Shown here: positions 23,987 to 37,802 of the stretch, piece after piece
How the letters are laid out: each line of letters opens with the position of its first letter
Numbering within the stretch: the first letter of the stretch is position 1
From: Neelides folsomi
Lineage: Eukaryota > Arthropoda > Collembola > Neelipleona > Neelidae
Assembly: GCA_034687125.1 (NCBI GenBank)
Contig: JAQGBZ010000157.1
Location: forward strand, 62,001-126,000
Length of the DNA stretch: 64,000 bases
Direction: 5' to 3'
Translations under genes and position numbers: made by a program
The notes under the pieces: generated by a model
The model's database searches: none
Told to the model about the DNA's origin: nothing
Seen by the model: only the letters and a program-made list of their open reading frames with translations

Positions 23987-24130
23987 CTAATCACTGTCGG
24001 ACCAATTTTTTTCCTCACTCGAATTTTCTTCGTCTATATCTCCAATTTGGATAACAACACGATCAATTTCTTTTAAGAATAGCTTGAAATTCTCAAAATT
24101 CATGGCGTCGTGGTAATCTGCTTTACCAGT
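23987..24130 (-). pseudogene. Remnant of a Tc1/IS630-like transposase
   Basis: The minus strand encodes GKADYHDAMNFENF, matching the transposase block usually written nYHdxMnxexF. It runs straight into an acidic tail with IDEENSSEEKNWSDSD and a stop. The catalytic DDE core that should lie between these parts is missing, so an internal deletion has joined the ends. It identifies the family of the surrounding long-inverted-repeat element. Confidence 0.55.
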
Positions 24131-24573
24131 TAGATTTAAATATGTTAATATTTGGAATAAAACTAGGTTTAATAACTTAAGAGTTTATGAATTAAGAATA
24201 GACTTAATTAATGCTAGATTATTAATTCAAATTCTTCCCGGTTTTAATACGCTTTATTAAACGCCAAATGAAATATTTAAAAAAATTCTATGTATATTAA
24301 AATAATAGTACGAGGCAATATGCAACATTGAAGCAAATAGTACGGTTATTTCAAGTTGTGCCAAATCCAGCCCTCCGAAACAACCCTTTTAAGAGGGGGA
24401 TTCAATTTACTTGGAACTTAGAGTGTGCGGAGTATAGGACCCCGTTTTTTCCCAACAGGTCCCATATGTAAAGTACATAATAGAACTCCTCGATAGAATT
24501 AAATTAAAATGAACGAATTGAAAAATATAATATGATGATGGTTTATGTTTATTTATATTTTAGTTTCATTTAT

Positions 24574-27500
24574 TCAATTTTTAGTTTTTGTGATTTTTCT
24601 TATTTCCTTATCGTAGTACGCAACGGCCGCGTCTCCTTTCCTGCAAATGATCTCAGCCCTTCTGAATCTGGCAAATCTGTCTTCTAGGACGTTGTTAACG
24701 TAGGTGAGATCATATATTTTGAGCATCCAATCATAAAGGCCTGCGAAAGGAGTGAATTAATCAGGGTGAGTAATAATTAATTAGATATTACGGGCAGCGG
24801 GTGGAAAGGCTCGCTCGAGTTTCTCCCGGTCAAAGTCTGGATGGGGAAGAATGTGTTCAACGAACTCCGCCACATTCTCCGGCTCAATACTTCCGGGCCT
24901 CGTCATTTCTCTCAAAGCCACGACAAAGTTTCCACCGAGGAGCCTGGAATTCCCTTCATAACTCCATTATTCATTCTCACAGTTTCTTACCTCCGGGAAT
25001 GAGCCCAAAAGTCCACATGGAGAACTTCTTTCGTCACTCGGTCGTACTTCACAATCGGATCAATCCCCTGTCAACAAAACATTCATACTTTATCTCTCAT
25101 TTGCATCTACGATCTCAATCTCTACCATTCTTCCCATTAATTCTCGAATCAAATATTAAAACCACGGGGCAATATACTTTTCCTTTTTATGTAAATATTT
25201 AACAATTAATCATATTAAACAAGTACACATATAAAGCTTGTAACATTAATTAAACAATTAATAATTGATAAATAAAACATCATCAACTTGTAATTATATA
25301 AATTACAAGTACATTAATTTAATCGGAGAGATTTTCATTCATTCGAGAATAATAACTTAACTTTACATGATGTAACTTCGTGTTTTATTAACATCGTACA
25401 CAGAGAAGAAAATAATAAGTACATTGCATACAAACACAAAGGTTCAGTAAACTCTGGATATTTTAGATTTATTTTAATATATCGATAGTTCAAAATTCAT
25501 GATTTTGATGGATAAGGTTTTTGAAGATATTACGAGTGCCGTGAGTGTTTTAAGGTAATAAAACACATTTTAAAATAAGGTTGTAAATTTAATGAGAATA
25601 GGTAATAATAAGGTTGGTATTAAAAATCACCTTAAGGATGCAGAGACCTTCCATTAAAATCCTTACGGGACTTGGGGGATTGTTCCTAATGGATTTCATT
25701 CTCGTAATGACCTCATAAGGAAGAACGGCTTGGTCCAAAGACGCATCTTGCATGGCTTTCACTTCTATGTATTCATGTTCAGCTCGTCGTTTTAAAAAGT
25801 AAGCTTCGTCTTTCAACCTCTCTGCCTCTTGTTTTTCATCCAAGAGTGCAAATAATTTCATTTTATCCTCATCGCTCAAATCCAGAGTTGCATGTAATTT
25901 GGAATATGGAGCCAAACGGCGATCGTTTTTGAAATCAAAGGTTTTCCATGTTGAAGACAACGCCGCCTTGTTGCGAAAAACATCCGACACCTTACGAGAA
26001 TTCTTTTGTCCAGATTGTTGTTGTTGAGATCCGCCATTATTTCCTTCAATGTTATTTGCTCCATTTGATGCAGAGGAAGAATTTGAATTTTCTTTGTTAT
26101 TTTCTTCCGAATCAAATGATCCAGAGTTTCCTTCATTCTTTTTTGTATCGGTTTCCCCTTTAGACTGCCCTTGGAAGGATTTTGATAATTTTGAAATACC
26201 CAATGGGTTAAGGAGAGATCCACCATGTCCATCTCCACCCTCCGAAACAACTCCATTTTTAATGTCTTCTTCTGCCCTTAAACTTGCTAATGTTCGTCTT
26301 TGGTGAAAATGAAAGTTTTTGAAGGAGTTATAATTAATTCTTTCATTTTAAGCAAACATTATTAAAAAATTAAAAACTTTACCTCAATGCTGATGATTCT
26401 CTAGATTTATTCTTCCAATGGGTTGTTCTTCTTTTGAGAATGGCTAGATTTATGAAATTTTTCGGCCACAAGTTGAGTTGACTAATAAAACAATGATTTT
26501 TAATAATGTATACCTTCTTGAATAGAACATGATTTGAAAATTAAAGATTTGAAAATTCTTATTTGCGCATAGTGTATGAATTTTAGTACATGCTTAAAAA
26601 TATGAAAAATTTAATGATAGGTTAATTTGATATTGCTTATTATTTAATTAAATATATAAGAACTAATAGTCTTACGCTAGTTTCTTTTTAACCCAATTCT
26701 TAATTGATGATTTAATCTTGATAATATTGAAGAAGCTGAATGTTGATCGAGGAGGACCATTGCTAATTACTCCTTTATTTTTATCATTTTTTCTTTGGGA
26801 TTTTCTTTGTGGTTGATTTTTATTTCCAGCCGCGACACTTGGACCTCCTGCTCTCTCAGGATTATTTATCGATTCGTCTTTTCTATGGTTTGAATCAAAT
26901 GATAACATAAACAGATCAAAAAGCACCATACCATATTACATTATACCTATACTGTGTAATTGGAATAGTATAGGGTCTTCAATTTATAACGTTACCCACG
27001 TAAATGATTCTACTGGTAAAAACTATCGTAGTATCGGTTGTATACTGATTTACTATATTATGTATATGTTTAGACATATAATATTACATATAGTAAATAT
27101 GCATGTATGGCAGATAGTTGAAATATGGAGATGTGACTTACTTTGCTTTCCAATCTTTCATCGTTCTTTTCAACCGAAGGATCTTGAATACGTCAAGTGT
27201 GGACTCTGCTGACTTCTGCTTTTGAAGTTTTTTGCTAATATAAAAAATTTAATTAAATGCGTTTTCAACTTTGTCCTTTCTCAAAGTATGTTTACATATT
27301 AAACATTTTTCTTTATATACCATATATTGACATATAATTAGTTTTTTATGGTTTTTATAGTAAATGACTGCTATTATATAGTAAAGTAATAAAAGTCATT
27401 TATAGAATGGAATATGTACTCTATATAAGCCATTTAAACATTCGTGTACCTTCCTCTGTTCTTGACCCATCCTTTAATTGATTTCTTTAAATAAATAACT

Positions 27501-28164
27501 TTGAACAAATCAGTCATTCCTCCATCATCTCTTATTTGGAACTTCATTCGACTTAAAGTTTGATTTAAAGAAATTACTTCCTCGGTATCATTTTTGAAAA
27601 TTGCATAAAATTTAACTCAATTCAATTTTTAGTGTAAAATACAGATATTATTGTAAAATCATGATATAACAATTTTCATTATAGGTAATTTTTGAACCAA
27701 ACTTACTATTTTTTCAACCATCCAAAAACACTTCTATTGAATCGAATGACACGAAATATGTCCATAGGTTTTTTGCCACTAAATTGAAAGAAGTACTATA
27801 TGTAGTTTATCAATAAATGACTTTTTAAAGACTTGTAAACATGACAAGAAAGTTCATAGATCTTTACCCATTTCCTTTTGTGTTTGCTCTCCATGCTTTA
27901 AAAATACTTTTCGCTTTGGGAAGAGCTTGAAATATTTTGGATATAATGTTGAATTTCCTATTTTAATGAAAACTTTAAGATATTTCATTTGTATTTTTTA
28001 AATTTTAAATAGATGTTTTTTATAATTGAAATTAACTTCTTATAATCATTGTTTGATATTAAATTCTAATACCTGAAATCAATTCTTTTAAGAAAAATTA
28101 AAGCTCTCACTCCACGTGATAATTTAACATTAGAAGCTGAAGCGTTTAAACTTGTATTTGACAT
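24574..28164 (-). CDS. Free-standing dynein heavy-chain stalk/microtubule-binding domain protein with exon-encoded basic repeats, 11 exons, 605 aa
   Basis: Exons: 28164-28073, 27957-27868, 27778-27707, 27551-27450, 27234-27142, 26882-26676, 26481-26383, 26297-25631, 25067-24991, 24943-24792, 24740-24574. Exons 2 to 7 are all multiples of three with phase-2 borders; each carries an 18-residue basic unit such as DIFRVIRFNRSVFGWLKK, DLFKVIYLKKSIKGWVKN or DVFKILRLKRTMKDWKAK. Exon 8 adds a Ser/Asn/Gln-rich linker, a charged coiled coil (about 392-440) and NPPSPVRILMEGLCILK. Exons 9 to 11 give DFWAHSRRLLGG, ILPHPDF and LYDWMLKIYDL. These match, in order, coiled coil 1, the microtubule-binding domain and the start of coiled coil 2 of axonemal dynein heavy chains. 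No AAA+ motor is present. An in-frame TAA lies just upstream of the ATG, and ATAAA signals follow the stop. Function unknown; microtubule binding is inferred. The exon 4 acceptor (TTTAAG) is the weakest junction. Confidence 0.78.
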
Positions 28165-29324
28165 TTTGTCCAATTTTTAATATAATTCTTGATTATAGTT
28201 AACAATAAGTTAATAATATTTTTACAAACTTTCTTCAAATATAAAAATTTTATATTACTAATTATTAATTTTACAAAGAGTTCTTTGAAACTCTTTGGGT
28301 CTCGGAAATGAAATGACTGGGAAATATTTGTGTGGGTCATTTTTATTCTTTATAGCCAGAATTAAGCTTGAATCAAGGGTAGCCCTGAAAATGCTGATGA
28401 TCGTAAAGAAAATCTTTTTAAAGGTCTTCGAGGTAGACGATGATGAAAATTAAGAGCACTTTTAACTTTCCATAAAATAAAAGTACAAAGTAAGGGGCGG
28501 ATAATCAAAAAATCTTAAGAGGTTATATCAACATTTGTTCATTGTTTGCTCTTTTGCCATTAAACCCAGAATTGTAAAACATTATTCAGGCTATATAATT
28601 CAGATTTCATCATTTCTTCTAATCTTTCCTTATACCAACAAGTACCTTAATATATTTAACAAAATTAAAGAGTTCCTAAATATTATAAAATATGCTTACT
28701 ATGTATTAACATTAACATGTACACAAATATGCCATTTAAACATGATGCCTCATGGTATTTTTATATAAAAAAAGTTATTTTTGAATATCAAGTTTTTACT
28801 TTCTCAAAATTTCATACATTAATTATTAATTAGAGAATGAGCCTCAGGTATAGGGATTTTACTCATATGAACTTCAATAAACATTTGATTACTTTGATTA
28901 GATAAACAATTAAATTTGAGTATAAAAAGTTAATTTGTTTTTTGAAACCCATTAACGCATGAAGGCAGGACAGATATGAAACCATTCATAAGTTTTATTA
29001 AAATTTCAATGTTTACCTTCAATTATAATCTGAATTTAATCACAATTAATCAGCTAATCAGTATAAATTCAAATTCATAGGAAAGCTTAAGATTTAACAA
29101 TAGCATGTATGAGTCTAAATAAAGCCGTTCTCAGACCAATTGGTGAAAGCTCGAACGGCTTAAATGAAAGTTAAATAAAGTCCAATGTCAAGTACCTTTT
29201 AACCGTGAATTATTTACTACCTATAGTATATGCAGGGTTTGTAGTATAGTACAATATTTTTATAAATATTTATAAATATTATCCCAAGTTATTTACAGGA
29301 GCATAAATGGAGTTTAAAATATAA
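28165..29324. other. Intergenic region between two minus-strand genes
   Basis: It holds the 5' flank of the dynein-stalk gene and the 3' flank of the CAP gene. One 64-codon open stretch (28146-28340, minus) ends overlapping the dynein-stalk start in another frame and is not supported. Nothing else seen. Confidence 0.45.
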
Positions 29325-30147
29325 TTAATTTTTTGGCGATATTTTTGTTGAAGGAGGAAGCACATTGTCTCTTATGGTTTTCTTATCCATTACATTCCCA
29401 GGTGGATCATAAATGGCGAGGATGACAGTGTATTTATTTTTCTTGTCATAACTGACTCCAAATCCAAGATTCTCCGAGGACTTCCAGACAAGTTGAGTGA
29501 AATGGCCATTTTTCCCGTTGATTTCTGGATTCTTCCAATTGTAGTCTTTTATTTCGTCGTACCACGCCGCGGCCGCTCGTTTCATTGTTGCACCATCAGG
29601 TTCAGAGCTTCCATACGAACCATAAAGATTTTCTCCATACTTTTCACACATGTGCTCAAATCTGTTATTGGCAGCCAAATAGTCGGAACATTTTTGAGCA
29701 ATTTTGTTCAACTGTTTAATTTTCATTAAATTAGTCAATCATTAAAAAGATAATTTTAAATTGTTTTGTTTATATCAATTTAACCTTTTCGTCAAGTTTA
29801 AGTGGAGGTGTTTTATGTCTTGATCTATATGAATTATGTTCAGCAAGACCAATTGACTTGATATCTGATAGGGAAATAAAAATAATAAATTTGTACATGA
29901 TACAATAATAAAATATTTTCAAAATACAAAGCAGTATATCTTTAAATGTACCGTGTATATTTTGCCATTATGTTAATAAATAAATTGCAAAAGAGAATAT
30001 TAGATTAGAGTATTTTGAGAAATTCAAAGAGATGAAATTTTAACCTTCATTTGCTTTGTATAAAGTAATGTTCGACATTGTTGTTTTTGCCGACACTTGA
30101 ATCAAGCCAAGAAGTAACAAAAGAAAGAGTTTAATTGAGAAGTCCAT
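29325..30147 (-). CDS. GAPR-1-like CAP (CRISP/antigen 5/PR-1) secreted protein, 3 exons, 189 aa
   Basis: Exons: 30147-30045, 29864-29785, 29711-29325. The signal peptide is MDFSIKLFLLLLLGLIQVSA. The CAP domain shows LAEHNSYRSRHKTPPL (helix with the conserved His), YGENLYGS, AAAAWYDEIKDYNW, GHFTQLVWKSSENLGFG (CAP1 motif with His and the Glu equivalent) and AIYDPPGNVM ending in DNVLPP. This ending is typical of the GLIPR2/GAPR-1 branch, but here with a secretion signal. CAP proteins bind sterols or lipids and act in venoms, reproduction or host interaction; the role here is unknown. A methionine 49 codons upstream is in frame but would bury the signal peptide, so I chose 30147. Confidence 0.88.
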
Positions 30148-31934
30148 TTCTCTGAATTCCAAATACTTTTTGACTGACTTGCAATGTCCATAAAAATCAC
30201 AATTTGAAACTACTTTGGTCGGTTTTATGTTACATAAATGGAACACGTTTTGAATATAATAGTAAATTATTTTATTATTCATTTCAAATGTCAATCAATA
30301 TTACATCTTTTCAATATCAAAAATCTTGGAAAAAAAGAGCTGATAAGAATGCATACCTTTAGTTATAAATAAATTTGAATTATATATTATACCTTACACT
30401 ATTTATATTTTACATAATATCAGTATTATCTATTTTTTATATCTAGACGTTTCTGTTCACTCAGACATTTCGACGTGAAAAAGAGTGTCAAGTATTTCTT
30501 TAAAAACCATACAATTGCGTCATTTGTGCGCGACTAACTAAAGGTAAGTTAAAAGAAGTAAATGAAGTTCTAGGAAAAGTTCCATATAAGTAAAACATGG
30601 TAAAAATGTACACCTTTGTTCCTTTTGGAGTAAAATTCCCAAAGGAGGAATTTAATTTAATACAAATCGCAACATAATAGATCTATGCATGCACTAAACT
30701 CAATAAATAAAGAATTCATCTTTCGAAGATCTATCTTTATGGAATCATTGTAAGAATCTGAAGCCGGGTCTGATGTGAATTATTAATTTCGAGGTGAGTC
30801 GGAATTCTCAATAAAGTATTCATAAGGTAGAATAGAGTTTTTGGCACAAAAGACAAGGTTTTAGACTCATTCTGTCTCTCATCATCCTGAGAGCCTTTAA
30901 AGAAGAGAAAAGAATGATCCACTTTTTATTATTCAACTTCGGAGACTTTCCTTCCAAACATTCTATTGTATACACTCAATGCGAGACAATTCGCCTTAAA
31001 TTCAAACTTGTTCTTAATCCTATTATTACACCCTTGAGCTTCCAGATAATGCATTTAAAATTTTAATCATCCTAAATACCTACATGGCATCCATTATCAT
31101 TTCACAAATTACAAAAAAATTGAATTATCCGAAAGGTCATTTACTTTTGTAAATTATAATAAATTCCTATTTTTTCATGTTAAAAGATCTTAAATCTTTT
31201 CATGCTTTTTATTTTACGAAGTTTTATTCTACCATTATGTAATTAACTCTCTGTAATGAAAGAATAAATGACAAAAATCTTTTAGATACTTACATGTCTA
31301 ATATAAGGGTTTAATTATTTGTCACTCATTTGTTTATTAACACTACTATCTAATAATTAAGGCAGTGACAAAAAAATAAAACTTTAATTGTTCATTTACA
31401 TAAAAGTACTCTTGCATCAAGCGAATAATAAAGCGAAGACTAAAATTGTTAATGAATATTTCATGTATTGCATTGTAAAATGTTTTAAATTGGCAATTCA
31501 TTCATGTAGGTTCGTATTTATACAAAAGATTTAAAAGTTTGATAATAAAAATCTCAATTGATTTTCAGAATTGAAATTAAGAGGCTTTGTAAAATTTATT
31601 GTAAATAAGCAATACGATGTGAATAATATTGTTGAATTGTAAGCAATCAATAGGAATTTACGACCCGTGGTGTAATAAAATTAAAGGTAAAATGAGATCC
31701 GACCGAGGTGTTCTTAACAGTGAAGGGATGAAGTGTTTTCCTTTTCTGAATTTAAGGCGCACGTTCACCTGGCAAATCCTCCACCGACCTCATCCGCTCA
31801 CTACCTTCCAATGAACAATTCACCGTGGTTGAGATCGATACACCCCGAACGGAGGCATATCTTGACTCCGAGTCCTAACCTGCATCTCTTGTTCTAATCT
31901 TCATTAGTCGTATAAAACTTAAACTCAACTCGGC
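30148..31934. other. Intergenic region between divergent CAP and ACBP genes
   Basis: No supported exon is present. Two 61-codon open stretches, one on each strand (near 30.8 and 31.7 kb), look like chance. A TATAAAA sits at 31912, 24 bp before the acyl-Co-A-binding ATG. That is too close for a normal leader, so its use is doubtful. Confidence 0.4.
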
Positions 31935-32696
31935 ATGGATTCTAAACCAGACCTCGAACTTGTAAGGAAATTATTTTATTCCCTATTTACCCTCAACAAC
32001 TTTTTTATCCTCATTGTTGTTCCGAAGAACCTGAGAAAAGCCGCACAGAAGGCACGGTTGATGTTGTCGAAGAAACTTTTGAACGAAATGGAAATCGCTG
32101 AGTTGCAGGCGCTTTTTCAACAAGCGACAGTTGGAGATGGAAGTTATTGGAAATTACTCCGTGAGTTTTTTAATTTTGATTCAACAAAGAAGAAGTGCAT
32201 TATTCCAAGCATTTATTTTACTATATAATGTAGTTCGAACTTTACGGTCAAAATTATAAGATAAAATAGCACCTAGGGTGTTAATTGATGGTATAATTAT
32301 AGGAGATTTTTTTCCTAAAATTAAATCGAAACGACAAGATAATAATTGCAAACACAATACAATCATTATTCATAAGCCATTAGTTCATTTAATTAGTCGT
32401 TTGCTAAACGAAGATGAACTCCCTTTTTGTCTTTGAGATGAAATTGAAAGTGATATGATGATCAATTTTTAATTTTCACTATAGGAAGCAAGACGTTTTT
32501 AGTGGAAGGTAATTCGAAGCGATACACGTGGTTGGGACTTCAGGGGATGTCCAAGAATGATGCAATGATAAAGTACGTCGAGGCGGTTGATCGGCTAGCG
32601 GCCAAATATCACTTCATAGTTACGCTCCCTCAGGTAAGAAACCTTTTAACTCTTGTGTTCATCAAGGAAAATGAGCTCATCTTTCACGCCTATTGA
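31935..32696 (+). CDS. Acyl-CoA-binding protein (ACBP)-like, 3 exons, about 123 aa
   Basis: Model: 31935-31961, 32028-32160, 32485-32696. The ACB domain shows NLRKAAQKARLML, then LQALFQQATVGD (usual form LYxLYKQATxGD), GNSKRYTWLGLQGMSK (usual GKAKWxAWxxxKGxSK) and AMIKYVEAVDRLAAKYHF. The lysine of helix 3 and the tyrosine of AxxxYV are kept, but the usual Tyr-Lys of YKQATVGD is Phe-Gln, which may weaken ligand contacts. A 14-residue segment (GSYWKLLRSKTFLV) replaces the usual INxxRPG loop. ACBPs carry medium- to long-chain acyl-CoA in the cytosol. The first intron is inferred from a strong GTAAGG donor and a pyrimidine-rich acceptor; reading through adds a hydrophobic insert instead. Downstream, the frame runs through a GTAAG to a stop at 32696. 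Confidence 0.68.
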
Positions 32697-35607
32697 TTCC
32701 TTTGACATGGTAGACGAGACGACTGGGGAGCATCGGTTCAGTACCTTCATGTTCAAGTTATGTTCCTTAAATTTCAAATATCCTTTTGAGTCTTTTGATA
32801 CCGAATATTTCGTCGTTCTTCTTCCTAAATGAAGTTTTCCAAAGTTTCCATTTCTAAGTTCTTCAAATTCATTAAAAGAACTAACAAAAGGGAAGTGGAG
32901 TTTAATTTCATAAAATGTAAAGTATATTTGTCCTCGTGCTTTGTACAGCGACTCGTATGTGGTGTACAAAGTCTCATATACTTACCTATTTAATATATTT
33001 ATGTAATACATGTGAGAATACATCCTAAATATTATATTATAAGCAGATACATTATACCAAAGGCAATTATTAATTATTTAAAAATCAAAAATTTACAATG
33101 TACCTAGTTAACTAACATTAAGCAGGAATATGAATTGAATTAAATATTTGTATATTATATGCGTACACCGGTTTGAAAACTGTTATCAACAATTTATTAA
33201 ATTCTCCATTTTTTATGTTAGACTATAATATAGAATTTCATATCTATAATATGATATTTAGAACTTTGATATATGAAAAATCTCGATCTTTTGCGTTAAA
33301 TTTATTTGAGTTCAAAATCAATGTGCTAATCAAAATATTTTATAAAACCGGTAATGTTCTCTATTAATCGTATCATATGACTACCAGGCAGTGTAATTGA
33401 TATTTTATAACCTTAGTATTAATTAGAAATTAGGATAATATTCAAGATTTCAATATTATTACTGTATGGTATTAATTAGTGTGTATCCTACTTGTAATAT
33501 GCGGTAGTATTTTATTAGAAGCTATAGTGGAAGGAATCTAGTAATTGCCTAGATTTTATAAAATCTAGTTATATTAAAGAACTACAGTCTTGTATTCCAA
33601 TGTACCATACATATAGATATTAGTAATCCCATCATATTGTGTTTTGTGAAATGTAGAAATGTATGTTTTTAGAATATTAACAAAACAATTGAATGAGTTG
33701 ATGTAATATATATTTGAATATTACGATACTGTAATAATAGTACACGAGTACTAATTGTTTGATAAATCCATTGTTGATTTATGTAATATTGTATAATAGA
33801 GTACATGATACTTTTATTTATTCTTTTCCTATTTTGTGATTTTAAGAGAATATCTTTTCATTCGGAGGAAAAACATAAGAAATTCACTAAAACAGTTTAT
33901 GCTTTTTTATATAAAATTTGTACAAATTCTACTAAAAATGCATTATTTTAAAATGTTGTTGTGTTTTACTTTACTAAAAACCTATTTATATTATTCTTCA
34001 TTTATGTTACCATTTTTATATTCAATATTCATTATGACAAAGTAGTTAAATTGTCACAAAACAAGTGTTTAAATGACCAATAAATCTTGATAAAAATATG
34101 ATCTACTACTGTCCATTAAGAATACATTTAAAATCATGATTGTGTAATATATGAATTAAAACGAGCATAAGAAAACATTTTGTTTTCAAAATTGTTTTTA
34201 AATGATCAATGTGTATATTTGTAAAGTTTGGTTGTCGAGGTCTGCACGAACGGTTCCTGTAGAAATCGAAACCCTCATTTCCTCTTCAAACTCGTTGATG
34301 TAATAGAAATAGGAGTAAAAGTTAGGAGCTTATGATTCAGAAGTCAAGATTAACTATTGAAACAACGGGTGGGTTGCGAAGTTCTTATGCTTCCTTTGGT
34401 TCCAACTCTTCAAAGTCCTCAATTGTAATTTTCCCTCACAATAAAAGTTGGTCTAAAAGTCAAATGGCAAATCTCCTTCGTCATTGAATCAGATATGACT
34501 CGGTTTATATTTATAATCCTTTAGGGTTATAGCCTTCTTTCCAGACACGTGGCCTTGTAACTTTTGCCTCAAATTGCCAAATTCTTATTTAACTATATTA
34601 TGTTAAGAGTTGACACGAAACTGGGTTAATTTAACTAACTTTTACAAACAAAAATTATATTAAGGGCTAACAAACTTCAAACAATTAAAGAGCGTAAAAA
34701 AGTATGACTAATTACATACCTAATACATACAAAAAAGTATATTCTTTATTGGTAATTGGACCATATAAAAATGCATTTTGTGTAGAAAGCATTGTAATGT
34801 ATTTTCTGGAATATTTTAGCACAAAAATGATTGAATAATTATCTCAAAAATGTTATACTATTAATCAAATTTAAAACATAGATATACAATGTAAAGGGAA
34901 AATAATGACCTAGATTATTTTGTACAACCTACAGTACAGTATACTAAAATTCATAAAAAAAGAGGTAAAATAATGCATTAAGATAAAAATTCATTTGCTA
35001 AAAATTATAATTATTGGAAATGCCATTTTAATTTTTATCGAATTCTATGATCTTGATTTGCAAAATATCGATGTTAAAATCCTTATCACCCAACGTGTTA
35101 AAGTGTTAATTAAGTTTAAATGAATTACATTTTCCTATTATTTTGCATTACATTTTTTATTTAACAATTAGCGTTGGCTTTTTAATCTTAAAAGTAGCAT
35201 CGATTTATATTTTCCTATATTAAATATCATAAAAATGATTTTTAATTGCGAATCTCCATACTCAGTTAAAATATTAATTAAAATTCAATTACTCGATTCA
35301 TTTAAAGACTCTTTGATATTCTGACTATAAGTTGCGATTTAGAAAATTTTCATAAAACAAGATGATATAAACTTATTAAACGGCAAAGTAGTGGTAGGAT
35401 TAAAGAATGATTTGGTTAGGTAGATGATAATTGATAATATTTATAAAAACATTTATCAACATTATTAAAATGCTATGTTGGTATATTTTTTATTTAACAA
35501 TTTTCGATAATGTCTAAGAATGCCAATTAATTTAATGGTTAAATAAGTATGGTTTAGTTTTAATCACACATTTTTAACAATTGAAATATTGAAATTTTAT
35601 GAGTAAA
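32697..35607. other. Large gene-poor AT-rich region
   Basis: Several open stretches of 60 to 110 codons occur on both strands (for example 32646-32969, minus) but none shows a domain or consistent splice partners. Near 34.2-34.5 kb the composition is more balanced and short open segments occur, without a persuasive gene. No repeat family was recognised. Confidence 0.45.
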
Positions 35608-37237
<1,630 letters not shown>

Positions 37238-37291
37238 TTTTCCAAACGAGTTAGCGAACGCAGCTAAACAGCTTTCGAAATAATTTTCCCA

Positions 37292-37298
37292 TTTTATA
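37292..37298 (-). promoter_or_regulatory. TATA box of the cathepsin L-like gene
   Basis: The minus strand reads GTATAAAATGGG, 55 bp upstream of the ATG at 37237. This fits transcription starting near 37265 with a short leader. Confidence 0.6.
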
Positions 37299-37802
37299 CA
37301 AAATCTTCAAATACGTAAGAATTGTTTAACTAGGGTTTATTAATTGTTCCCATTTTTAGGATGTCTGTTTCCATTATTTTCGTGCTTTTCCATCAGCCGT
37401 GTAGAAAGAATATAATTTATTTTTTTAATATAAATAACAGTTTTGATAATGAAATAATGAGTACCACTCATTAAAAATATAATAATCGATTAAGCACATC
37501 AGCGATTTATGTGATTTTGGTAATAATGAATGAGAAAAAAATAAATTATTACTAATGCAGGATAATACTTTATGTGAAATCCTGTTCAATTTGAAAAACT
37601 ACGAAAAGGTAATAAATTATTATGCAACAATAAATAAAGAGTGCGCCATAAGTTTTCTTTTTAATACATCTGTAGATATCTGTTTATCTACCGGTAATCA
37701 CTTATTTATTCTTTTTATAATAATAAATTACCTCACAATAATAATAAATTAACTTAATATGTAAGTATTCCAAGCATACATTTATATATAGTATATCTCA
37801 TA

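Larger units (their letters stand above)
23305..24467. mobile_element. Long-inverted-repeat derivative of a Tc1/IS630-like DNA transposon
   Basis: Left arm 23305-23336 plus 23777-23952 pairs with right arm 24260-24467; the two are about 90 percent alike by eye over roughly 200 bp. Shared blocks include TATGGGACC, GGGAAAAAACGGGGTCC, CACACTCTAAGTTCCAAG, GGTTGTTTCGGAGGGCTGG and AACCGTACTATTTGCTTC. The left arm is interrupted by a second fold-back element. The centre keeps a transposase scrap on the minus strand. The element is therefore a non-autonomous, internally deleted copy of about 720 bp before the inner insertion. Target-site duplications were not resolved. Confidence 0.8.

Noticed and set aside
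28146-28340. An extra basic repeat (IIKNYIKNWTK) upstream of the dynein-stalk start
   Set aside because: It is in a different frame, overlaps the ATG region, and an in-frame stop separates it from the gene model; the resemblance is probably due to AT-rich Lys/Ile/Asn coding.
32646-32969. A 107-codon minus-strand open stretch overlapping the end of the ACBP gene
   Set aside because: It overlaps the ACBP exon on the other strand, shows no recognisable domain, and is probably a shadow frame.
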